Shown here piece after piece: positions 1-5,029 of a stretch of 5,029 bases of DNA (its first letter is position 1; each line of letters begins with the position of its first letter). The stretch is from an uncultured Bryobacteraceae bacterium (GTDB lineage Bacteria > Acidobacteriota > Terriglobia > Bryobacterales > Bryobacteraceae). The notes under the pieces are model-generated. The model searched no databases, was not told the DNA's origin, and worked only from the letters and a program-made list of their open reading frames with translations. The DNA lies in contig CAKZVG010000008.1 in the NCBI GenBank assembly GCA_937921835.1, forward strand, positions 1-5,029, written 5' to 3'. Position numbers and translations under genes: made by a program.

Positions 1-2
1 AG

Positions 3-310
3 TTCGGCTTGGGGAGCAAGGCCACAACGGGCCTGGTGCGCCTGCCGAACACCGGCGCAGTGAAGTGGGCGCAAGGCCGACGGTTCTGGCGACCTGGGCG
101 TGGCGCTGAACGCCAAAGAACACCTGACCGCCGAGTCGGGCGTGCTCTCGATGGCGCCTTCCGGTGCTTCGCCCGGCACGTATCCGAGCGTCACCGTCGA
201 CGCCGATGGGCGCGTGACGCCTGGTGCGAACCTCGGGGCAGGCGGCCTGCCGGGCCATACGCACACGGCAGCCGACATCGTGAGGGGGGGCGTACAAGGT
301 TCAGAGGGAA
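3..310 (+). pseudogene. Phage tail-fibre-like protein remnant, frameshifted
   Basis: No intact gene is visible; protein-like sequence is split over two frames. Bases 3-68 read FGLGSKATTGLVRLPNTG and on to AVKW. Removing one G from the GGG at 67-69 joins this to WRKADGSGDLGVALNAKEHL and onward in the frame of position 79. That second part contains SVTVDADGRVTPGANL (about 184-231) and LPGHTHTAADIV (about 247-282). The 'YPSVTVDADGRVTAG...GHTHTAADI' style is familiar from phage and phage-like tail-fibre or receptor-binding proteins. After a run of seven G at 284-290 the resemblance ends, and I could not decide which frame, if any, continues. The left end lies outside the window. Family assignment comes from motif recognition only. 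It could instead be part of a larger repetitive surface protein, and the frameshift could be a sequencing error. Confidence 0.5.
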
Positions 311-332
311 GGCGCCGGAGCCGGCACGCTGA

Positions 333-701
333 TATGGGCGGTCTGCCGAGCGCTTGCGGCCTGCGATCCTCGCAGAAGGTGCCGTTCCTCCTCTATCGGC
401 AAGGCGCGCGGATTGAGGCGGCGACCGATAGCTACCTCCACCGCCATCATTTCGAGCCGGACATCGCGATGGGATTCGATATGGCGGAAGCCATCAAGGC
501 CATGGTGGCGTTCGGCGTGGAGGTGTCGATGCTGCCGCTGTGAGCGGTGGATGCTCAGATGCGCGAGCGCAAGCTGGCGCTATGCGGATGCGCGAAGGAC
601 CGCTCATTGGCCAGTTCGCCCTGGTGGCCCACAAGGGCGGCTGGAGAAACCCGGCGGCGGAGGCGCTGGCGAAGGCGACCGCAACGCTCGATGCCACGAT
701 C
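333..701 (+). pseudogene. LysR-type transcriptional regulator, 3' remnant (effector domain end)
   Basis: This is the C-terminal part of a LysR-type substrate-binding domain, recoverable only by changing frame twice. Frame 3 gives ERLRPAILAE (348-377). Dropping one G of the GG at 378-379 leads into frame 1, VPFLLYRQGARIEAATDSYL and then FDMAEAIKAMVAFGVEVSMLPL. There a TGA at 541-543 sits where the family normally has Trp (LPLWAV). Frame 1 resumes with AVDAQMRERKLAL, then a one-base deletion near 577-582 moves to frame 3, MRMREGPLIGQFALVAHKGGW, ending around LDATI at 701. Phrases such as PFLLY..GARIE, EAIKAMVA.G.GVS.LP and NPAAEAL are typical of LysR effector domains. The DNA-binding N-terminus is absent, and tail-fibre-like sequence lies where it should be. 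No function is expected. From 702 to 787 I see nothing recognisable. Confidence 0.72.
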
Positions 702-787
702 TGCCAGTCCGCCCGGCATCGAGCCGCGCTTTGCCCGGCGCTCTCCGGTCCGCCAACGCCCGGCCGGCGGGAGCCGTTGTACACTTC

Positions 788-794
788 GGAAGGA
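788..794 (+). promoter_or_regulatory. Shine-Dalgarno site for the response regulator
   Basis: GGAAGGA lies six bases before the ATG at 801. It decides the start. The open frame extends upstream to about 540 without a stop, but that extension encodes LysR-remnant and intergenic sequence, whereas residues after 801 begin the receiver-domain strand at once. I saw no convincing promoter for this gene; TACACT at 780-785 is too close to the ribosome site to be persuasive. Confidence 0.75.
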
Positions 795-800
795 AACGCG

Positions 801-1433
801 ATGTCCGCTACGCGCCGCATTCGTGTTCTGGCCGTCGACGACCACCCGCTGCTGCGCGCCGGTCTGGCCGCGACCATGGCGGCGCAGCCGGACATGACCT
901 TGGTGGCCGAGGCGGGGGACGGCCAGGAAGCGATCGACCGCTTCCGGGAACATCGTCCGGACGTCGCGCTGATCGACCTCCGCCTGCCGGTGGTGAGCGG
1001 CCTCGAAGCCATCCGCACGATCCGGGCCGAGTTTCCGGACGCCCGCATCATCGTCCTCACCAGCTTTGAGGGTGACGAGAACGTCTTTCAGGCCATCCAG
1101 GCCGGCGCGCGCGGGTTCCTGTTGAAGGACCAACTGCGGAAGGAACTGATCGACGCTATCCGGCTGGTAGTGGAAGGCGGGCGGTACCTGGCGCCGCCGG
1201 CTACAGCGCGGCTGGCCGAGCGCGTAGCGATGCCCGCGCTTTCCGCCCGCGAGATGGACGTATTGCGGCTGCTGGCGCGCGGGCTGAACAATAAGGAGAT
1301 CGCCTACGAGCTGTCGCTCGCCGACGGTACAGTGCGCATTCACGTGAGCAATATCCTCGCCAAGCTGGGCGTCGAAGACCGCGTGCGGGCGGTGTTAACC
1401 GCCCTGCGCCGCGGCCTGGTCGAACTCGATTGA
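801..1433 (+). CDS. NarL/FixJ-family two-component response regulator
   Basis: A cytoplasmic DNA-binding response regulator of 210 residues, the usual length for the family. The receiver domain spans about residues 6-125: acidic pair D13-D14 in VLAVDDHPLL, phosphoacceptor D59 in LIDLRLP, switch residue T87 in VLTSF, and conserved K109 in FLLKD. A linker leads to a LuxR-type helix-turn-helix at about 146-205, with LSAREMDVLRLLARGLNNKEIA and TVRIHVSNILAKLG (recognition helix region about 176-188). All residues needed for phosphorylation are present. No histidine kinase gene is adjacent within the window, so the partner is elsewhere or outside. The next gene cluster starts 98 bp downstream behind a palindrome that could be its binding site (inference). 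The ATG at 801 is preferred because of its ribosome site and the immediate start of the receiver fold. Confidence 0.93.
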   Translation: MSATRRIRVLAVDDHPLLRAGLAATMAAQPDMTLVAEAGDGQEAIDRFREHRPDVALIDLRLPVVSGLEAIRTIRAEFPDARIIVLTSFEGDENVFQAIQAGARGFLLKDQLRKELIDAIRLVVEGGRYLAPPATARLAERVAMPALSAREMDVLRLLARGLNNKEIAYELSLADGTVRIHVSNILAKLGVEDRVRAVLTALRRGLVELD

Positions 1434-1444
1434 CCGCCGCTCCA

Positions 1445-1462
1445 CTATGACATTTGTCATAG
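1445..1462. promoter_or_regulatory. Perfect palindrome, candidate operator
   Basis: CTATGACA-TT-TGTCATAG has two perfect 8-bp half-sites around a 2-bp centre, in the gap between the response regulator and the enolase cluster. Dimeric NarL-type regulators bind inverted repeats of this kind. Its centre is about 64 bp upstream of the start point implied by the TACAAT box, a position typical of an upstream-bound activator (inference). A 2-base loop and the absence of a following T-run argue against a terminator hairpin. Confidence 0.6.
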
Positions 1463-1484
1463 CGGGAATCAGCGGTTTGGGCTG

Positions 1485-1511
1485 TTGTTTCCGTCCTCCC
1501 TCCCCTACAAT
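1485..1511 (+). promoter_or_regulatory. Putative sigma70-type promoter of the enolase cluster
   Basis: TACAAT at 1506-1511 matches the -10 consensus at five of six bases. TTGTTT at 1485-1490 is a weak -35 with a short 15-bp spacer, as expected for an activator-dependent promoter. Transcription would begin around 1517-1519, leaving only about 13-15 bases before the ATG at 1532. There is no Shine-Dalgarno sequence there, so the mRNA may be nearly leaderless. Confidence 0.45.
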
Positions 1512-1531
1512 CGCCCTGGGTCTACTGATTC

Positions 1532-2716
1532 ATGCCTGCAACGGGTATTTCACGCCGCTCTTTCCTGGCGTGCACCGCGGCGGCTCCCGCCGGGTTCTCT
1601 GCCGCCCAGCCGGCTGCGGCGCCGGTGACGATACGGGACGTCCGGACGTGGCTTGTGCCAGGGGCTTGCTTCGTTCAGGTGACCGCCAGCAACGGCGTTA
1701 CCGGCTGGGGCGAGTGCGACGCGGATAATCCGCCGCTGATGGCGGCGTTCGTCGAGCACAGCCTGAAGAAACACATCCTGGGCGAGGATCCCTGGGACTC
1801 GGCCCGGCTCTGGGACGCAATGTTTTTCGGCAACCACGACCATGGCCCGGGAGGCGCCCTGGCCAACTCGATCGCGGGAGTCGACATCGCGCTGTGGGAT
1901 TTGAAGGGCAAGTTGCTCGGCGTTCCCGCTTTCCAGCTTCTGGGCGGGCGCTTTCGCGACCGCATCCGCGCCTACGGCAGCTTCGGTGTGGGCTTTGGCA
2001 AGAAGGTGACAGTGGAGCAGGCCGCCGAGCAGGCGCGGCGCTTCGTCCGCCAGGGCTTCACCGCGGTGAAACTGCGTATGCAGATCCGGGAGAACCGCCA
2101 GAACCCCGACCCGGATCCGACGTTCGCCTACGCGGCGGCGGTTCGCAGCGCCATCGGACCCAAGATCGACTTCTTCATCGACGCCAACAACGGCTACAGC
2201 GCGGGGCGCGGCATTGAAGTGGTACGGCGGCTCAAGGAGGAGTTCGACATTGTGCTGATCGAGGAACCGGTCAGCGACCAGACTCATCAAGAGACGGCGG
2301 AGGTGATCCGCGCGGTGGACACGCCGGTCATCGCCGGCGAGAAGGAATACACGCGCTGGCAGCAGCGCGAACTGATTACCCTCGGCAACCCCGACTACCT
2401 GAACCCGGACACCATCAAGGCCGGGGGGTTGACGGAGATGAAACGCATCGCGGCCATCGCGGACGCCTTCGGGAAACCGATCATCTGCCACAACACACGG
2501 CCCACTTTGGGGACGGCCGCCGCGTTGCACTTCATCGCGTCCATTCCGAATTGCGGTCCGATGATGGAGTACATCGACCTTGAGAACTTCCCCGAGCTGA
2601 GGAGGCTGATGAAGCCGCCCTTGCGCTTCGAGGGGGGCTTCCTGTGCGTGCCCGAAGGACCAGGGCTGGGCGTGGAGGTGGACGAGGACGCAATCAGAAA
2701 GGCGGCCAAGGCATGA
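1532..2716 (+). CDS. Tat-exported enolase-superfamily protein (mandelate racemase subgroup, probable acid-sugar dehydratase-like)
   Basis: A 394-residue protein. Enolase-superfamily enzymes use a divalent metal to stabilise an enolate formed by removing the proton next to a carboxylate. The N-terminus carries a twin-arginine signal (SRRSFL, R8-R9) followed by a small Ala-rich hydrophobic stretch to about residue 30, so export in folded form is likely. The capping domain covers about 31-145 and the barrel about 146-385. Metal ligands are D217 (FIDANNG), E244 (LIEEP) and E270 (IAGEKEY). D293 (NPDTIKAGG) and H320 (ICHN) form the Asp-His dyad, and E346 (MEY) matches the mandelate racemase glutamate. 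Spacings D217-E244-E270-D293-H320 fit the racemase D195-E221-E247-D270-H297 closely. The usual KxK is K180-L-R182, so the second lysine is Arg; this favours His-based chemistry such as dehydration over racemisation (inference). The substrate cannot be read from sequence. The start follows an in-frame TGA at 1526 and lacks a ribosome site. The stop overlaps the next ATG. Confidence 0.9.
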   Translation: MPATGISRRSFLACTAAAPAGFSAAQPAAAPVTIRDVRTWLVPGACFVQVTASNGVTGWGECDADNPPLMAAFVEHSLKKHILGEDPWDSARLWDAMFFGNHDHGPGGALANSIAGVDIALWDLKGKLLGVPAFQLLGGRFRDRIRAYGSFGVGFGKKVTVEQAAEQARRFVRQGFTAVKLRMQIRENRQNPDPDPTFAYAAAVRSAIGPKIDFFIDANNGYSAGRGIEVVRRLKEEFDIVLIEEPVSDQTHQETAEVIRAVDTPVIAGEKEYTRWQQRELITLGNPDYLNPDTIKAGGLTEMKRIAAIADAFGKPIICHNTRPTLGTAAALHFIASIPNCGPMMEYIDLENFPELRRLMKPPLRFEGGFLCVPEGPGLGVEVDEDAIRKAAKA

Positions 2717-3799
2717 CCGGGGAGCGCGCGAAAGCCGTCATCCGCGATTTGCGCATCCACACGGTGCGCGGGGGGGGCGCTGCTCGAGGTGCGGAGCTCC
2801 GAGGGCATCTCCGGGTGGAGCGATATCGGCGGGCGCCGTTTCGCCGTCACGCGGCAGGTGCTCGAGTCCGACGCGGCGCGGTGCATTACGGGCGCGAGCG
2901 TTTGGGACGCCGAACCGCTGTGGGAAAAGCTCCACGCGGCATCGCGGGACGCCGGTCTGAACGGACTGGCTGCTCTCTCGGCCGTGGACATCGCGTTGTG
3001 GGACCTGCGCGGCAAGATCGCCGGCTTGCCGGTGCACAAATTGCTCGGCGGGCCCGCGCGCCAGCGGATGGCCGCCTGCGCCACGCTCGCCTGCGACGGC
3101 TCCCACGTCGAGCAAGCGGCGAAGCGGGCGTCCCAAATGGCCGCGGCGGGATACCGCTGGTTGCGGCTCGCCGTGACCGCGCGCGATCTGCCGCTCAACA
3201 CGTCCGCCGACCCCGCTATCCGGATCGCCGCGGCCGTGCGGGCCGCGGCGGGCGCTGGGATGCAGCTCATTGTCAACCTCGGCGGCGCCTACCTGCCCAC
3301 GCGCGCGGTCGAGGTCGGGCGCCGGCTGCACGGCGAATTCGGCGTGCGGTATATAGAAGACCCGGTGTCCCTCGACCACCTGCGCGAACTGGCGCAGGTT
3401 TCCGAAGGTATCGACGCTCTGGTGTGCGCCGGCGGCGCTGGGTGCACGCGGTGGGCCGCGCGCGACCTGATCGAGCACGGCAAGGTGGATGTCATCGCTT
3501 CTGCGATCGCGTTGGCGGGCGGCATCACCGAGGCGAACAAGATCGCCGCGCTGGCCCAGTCCCTGAGTAAACCACTGATGCCGCGGGCGCCGCACGGCCC
3601 GCTGGCTGCGGCTGCCGCTCTGCACGTGGCGGCCTCCGTACTCACCGCCGGTCCTGCGGTCGACTGGCCCGCCGCCGCGCTCGGCGGAGTCTACAGCGGC
3701 GTTCCAGAGATGCAGGACGGCTTCGTACGCGTTTCACAAGCACCCGGTCTCGGGGTCACCGTGAACCTCGACCGCTTGGGCAAGGAGTCCGGCGCATGA
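2713..3799 (+). CDS. Catalytically degenerate enolase-superfamily paralogue, frameshifted at a poly-G tract
   Basis: Its ATG overlaps the previous stop (ATGA), but the frame from 2713 is wrong after a run of eight G at 2770-2777. With seven G the sequence reads continuously as a 361-residue enolase-fold protein: IRDLRIHTVRGG, then ALLEVRSSEGISGW, and on to the stop at 3797-3799. As given, only 2789-3799 (GTG start) is open in the family frame. It parallels the upstream gene (VDIALWDLRGKIAGLP..KLLGG; AGGITEANKIAALA; APGLGVTV) but has no signal peptide. In corrected numbering the functional positions are replaced: the KxR lysine by R151, metal Asp by N188, metal Glu by G241, dyad Asp by A264, dyad His by R291. 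Only E215 (IEDP) of the metal ligands remains. It is therefore very unlikely to be an active enzyme of this superfamily. It may be a pseudoenzyme partner or a decaying duplicate. The fold assignment is firm; intactness is uncertain. Confidence 0.85.
2770..2777. repeat. Run of eight G causing the frameshift
   Basis: The homopolymer follows ACGGTGCGC, about 57 bases into the second enolase gene. Seven G restore one continuous family frame; eight do not. Read unshifted, the frame from 2713 stays open to a stop at 3568-3570 and encodes a non-family sequence. Sequencing error, true mutation and slippage-based on/off control are all possible. Confidence 0.85.
3782..3787 (+). promoter_or_regulatory. 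Shine-Dalgarno site for the WD40 gene
   Basis: AAGGAG lies eight bases before the ATG at 3796, inside the end of the degenerate enolase gene. It supports that start and lets the propeller be translated even if the frameshift upstream stops coupled translation early. Confidence 0.7.
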
Positions 3800-4881
3800 G
3801 CGGGCCGCCGCTGCTGTTGCTCGCCGTGGCGCTGGCGCCGGCGGGCCTTGCCGCGGGCGAACCTGAGTACACGCCCAGCCTCCAACTGATCTGGCAGCGT
3901 CTGGGCGACCTGAACGGAGAGAAAGGCTCGGTTGAATCGGCCGAGTTCTCGCCCGACGGCACGCTCATCGCCTCCGGCTCGAAATACGACAACCAGGTGA
4001 TCGTCTGGCGCGTGGCCGACGGCACCGTGCTGTGGCGCACGACGGTGGAAGAAGAGGTCGAGTGCGTGGCGTTCTCACCCGACGGGCGGTATCTCGCCAC
4101 GGGCGGCGAAGACGATTTGCTGCGCTTGTGGAACGCCACCGACGGCAAGCTGCTCCGAAGCGTGCCGCACGGAGACGCCATCGACGGGTGCCGCTGGTCG
4201 ACTAGTGGGAAGTTCATCGCCACCGGCCAGGAGCAGGGGCGCGTCACGTTGTGGAGCATGCCGGAAGGCAAGGCGATCGCTTCCGCCACCCACGGCGACA
4301 CGGTGAATTCGATCGACTTCTCGCGAGGCGACCGGCTGATGGCAACGGCGGGCGACAACGCCGAGGTCCGTTTGTGGGACACCGACGGGCTAAAACTGCT
4401 CCGTGTGCTGCGGTCGCCCGTGAAGCAGTCCGGCCAGAAGGGCGTGGTCGAGTTCTCGCAGGTGTCGGTACGCTTCTCGCCGGACGGGCGGTACGTGGCC
4501 TCGACGGGCTACGGCGGCTACGTGAATCTGTTCCGGGTCGAGGATGGAGCGGTGGCGGCGACCACCAACCACACCGGCGTGAAGATGGAGGCCATCGAAT
4601 TCACGCGCGACGGGAGGTTCCTGGTTTCCACCGGGCACGACCGCCGCATCCGCATCTATCGCGTGCCGGACCTGCACGTCGTCCACACGACGGACGCGGT
4701 GGGCAACGGCGAGTACCTGCACTTCGATCCCAAAGGCAATCTACTCGTGTCGGCCCACGAGGACGGGCTGCTGCGGCTGTGGCTGTGGCAGTCCGGCGAT
4801 CCGATGATCAACACCAAGGAACATCAGCGGTTGAAGGTGCGGCAGGCCGGGGCGGCGGCCCGCCGGAAGCAGGCGAAATGA
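3796..4881 (+). CDS. Exported WD40-repeat beta-propeller protein
   Basis: A 361-residue protein beginning with a Sec-type signal (PLLLLAVALAPAGLAAGEP; cleavage plausible near residue 20), so it probably acts in the periplasm or outside. Seven WD-like repeats follow, each with a (F/W)S.DG or similar turn and a strand ending in W, F or Y: about 45-81, 87-121, 128-162, 169-203, 222-255, 264-297 and 305-335. Examples are AFSPDGRYLATGGEDDLLRLW and RFSPDGRYVASTGYGGYVNLF. Seven repeats would close one complete propeller with no other domain; such proteins usually act as scaffolds or binding platforms. The C-terminus is basic (RLKVRQ..ARRKQAK). The gene starts in an ATGA overlap with the degenerate enolase and ends in an ATGA overlap with the next gene, so it is very likely co-transcribed with both. 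No catalytic motif is visible and the ligand or partner is unknown. Confidence 0.9.
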   Translation: MSGPPLLLLAVALAPAGLAAGEPEYTPSLQLIWQRLGDLNGEKGSVESAEFSPDGTLIASGSKYDNQVIVWRVADGTVLWRTTVEEEVECVAFSPDGRYLATGGEDDLLRLWNATDGKLLRSVPHGDAIDGCRWSTSGKFIATGQEQGRVTLWSMPEGKAIASATHGDTVNSIDFSRGDRLMATAGDNAEVRLWDTDGLKLLRVLRSPVKQSGQKGVVEFSQVSVRFSPDGRYVASTGYGGYVNLFRVEDGAVAATTNHTGVKMEAIEFTRDGRFLVSTGHDRRIRIYRVPDLHVVHTTDAVGNGEYLHFDPKGNLLVSAHEDGLLRLWLWQSGDPMINTKEHQRLKVRQAGAAARRKQAK

Positions 4882-5029
4882 AACTGCTCGCCATTGCGAT
4901 TCCCGGCGCGGGGCAGGATGCGGTTCTCCTGCTCGGCGGCGACTCCAACTTACAGAGCCGCGCCCGCGCGGGCGAGGCCTTCGTCCACATGATGCCGGTC
5001 CTAACAAGCGCCACCGTCCCGTTCGTCAA
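4878..5029 (+). CDS. Probable CapA-like metallophosphatase, N-terminal part only
   Basis: A frame opens in an ATGA overlap with the WD40 stop and stays open to the window end (50 full codons). It begins MKLLAIAIPGAGQDAVLLLG, followed by GDSNLQSRARAGEAFVHMMP and VLTSATVPFV. The hydrophobic strand followed by GD.NLQ.RA..GEAF...P.L..A.V.F resembles the start of CapA / poly-gamma-glutamate-synthesis-type metallophosphatases, in which the GD aspartate is a metal ligand and an NLE motif follows shortly after. The window ends exactly where that motif would come. It lacks an obvious export signal, since the hydrophobic start is short and has no cleavage site. GGAAG at 4865-4869 is a possible weak ribosome site. 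The family call rests on few residues; that this is a real coding start is more certain. Confidence 0.55.
   Translation, partial: MKLLAIAIPGAGQDAVLLLGGDSNLQSRARAGEAFVHMMPVLTSATVPFV

Noticed and set aside
541..543. TGA in place of a conserved Trp, hinting at TGA recoded as tryptophan
   Set aside because: The four complete or corrected genes here (stops at 1431, 2714, 3797 and 4879) all end at TGA, and the LysR remnant has frameshifts as well, so decay explains it better.
780..785. TACACT as a -10 box for the response regulator
   Set aside because: It would place the transcript start within the ribosome site, and no credible -35 box precedes it.
540..800. N-terminal extension of the response regulator
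   Set aside because: The extra sequence is LysR remnant plus intergenic DNA; GGAAGGA before 801 and the receiver fold set the start.
494..1343. Long open frames on the minus strand opposite the regulator and the enolases
   Set aside because: They lie opposite well-supported genes, show no family motifs, and are expected from strong third-position G/C bias.
1445..1462. Palindrome as a transcription terminator of the response regulator gene
   Set aside because: The arms are AT-rich in part, the loop would be two bases, and no T-run follows on either strand.
1565..1576. Possible lipobox (L-A-C, Cys14) in the Tat enolase signal
   Set aside because: The Cys follows the twin arginines by only five residues, leaving no hydrophobic region before it.
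3378..3399. Inverted repeat ACCTGCGC-N6-GCGCAGGT
   Set aside because: It lies inside the conserved coding sequence of the second enolase and is explained by codons for a Leu-Arg-Glu-Leu helix in GC-rich DNA.

Overview
The window is a GC-rich bacterial segment with strongly G/C-biased third codon positions. All genes I can support lie on the + strand. A Tat-exported enolase-superfamily protein, a NarL-type response regulator, an exported WD40 propeller and a CapA-like protein together would fit a soil Acidobacteriota of the Bryobacterales/Solibacter type. That taxonomic call is an impression from gene style; no marker gene is present.

Layout. Positions 1-~310 hold a broken remnant resembling a phage tail-fibre protein. 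It has a GHTHTAADI-type motif and at least one frameshift. Positions ~333-701 hold the broken 3' part of a LysR-type regulator gene: the end of the effector domain, spread over two frames by two single-base lesions, plus a nonsense codon. The last LysR reading frame runs with no stop straight into the next gene, which invites a false N-terminal extension. An intact NarL/FixJ response regulator follows (801-1433) with a good Shine-Dalgarno site. The 98-bp gap after it carries a perfect palindrome, CTATGACA-TT-TGTCATAG, and a promoter-like TTGTTT/TACAAT pair just ahead of the next gene.

From 1532 to the right edge the genes form a tightly packed cluster in which each junction is an ATGA stop/start overlap. 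(i) The first is a Tat-signal enolase-superfamily protein that keeps all three metal ligands and the Asp/His dyad of the mandelate racemase subgroup. (ii) The second is a related enolase-superfamily protein without a signal peptide, which has lost nearly every catalytic and metal-binding residue and is interrupted near its start by one extra base in a run of eight G. (iii) The third is a secreted or periplasmic seven-repeat WD40 propeller. (iv) The last is the start of a probable CapA-like metallophosphatase, cut by the window edge.

How they may work together (inference). The four coupled genes look like one transcription unit, possibly controlled by the adjacent response regulator through the palindrome. 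An active/inactive enolase pair followed by an exported propeller suggests an extracytoplasmic acid-sugar or related carboxylate pathway in which the inactive paralogue may be structural or regulatory. The poly-G frameshift means the inactive copy is a decaying gene, a slippage-controlled gene, or a sequencing error. The sequence alone does not decide between these.
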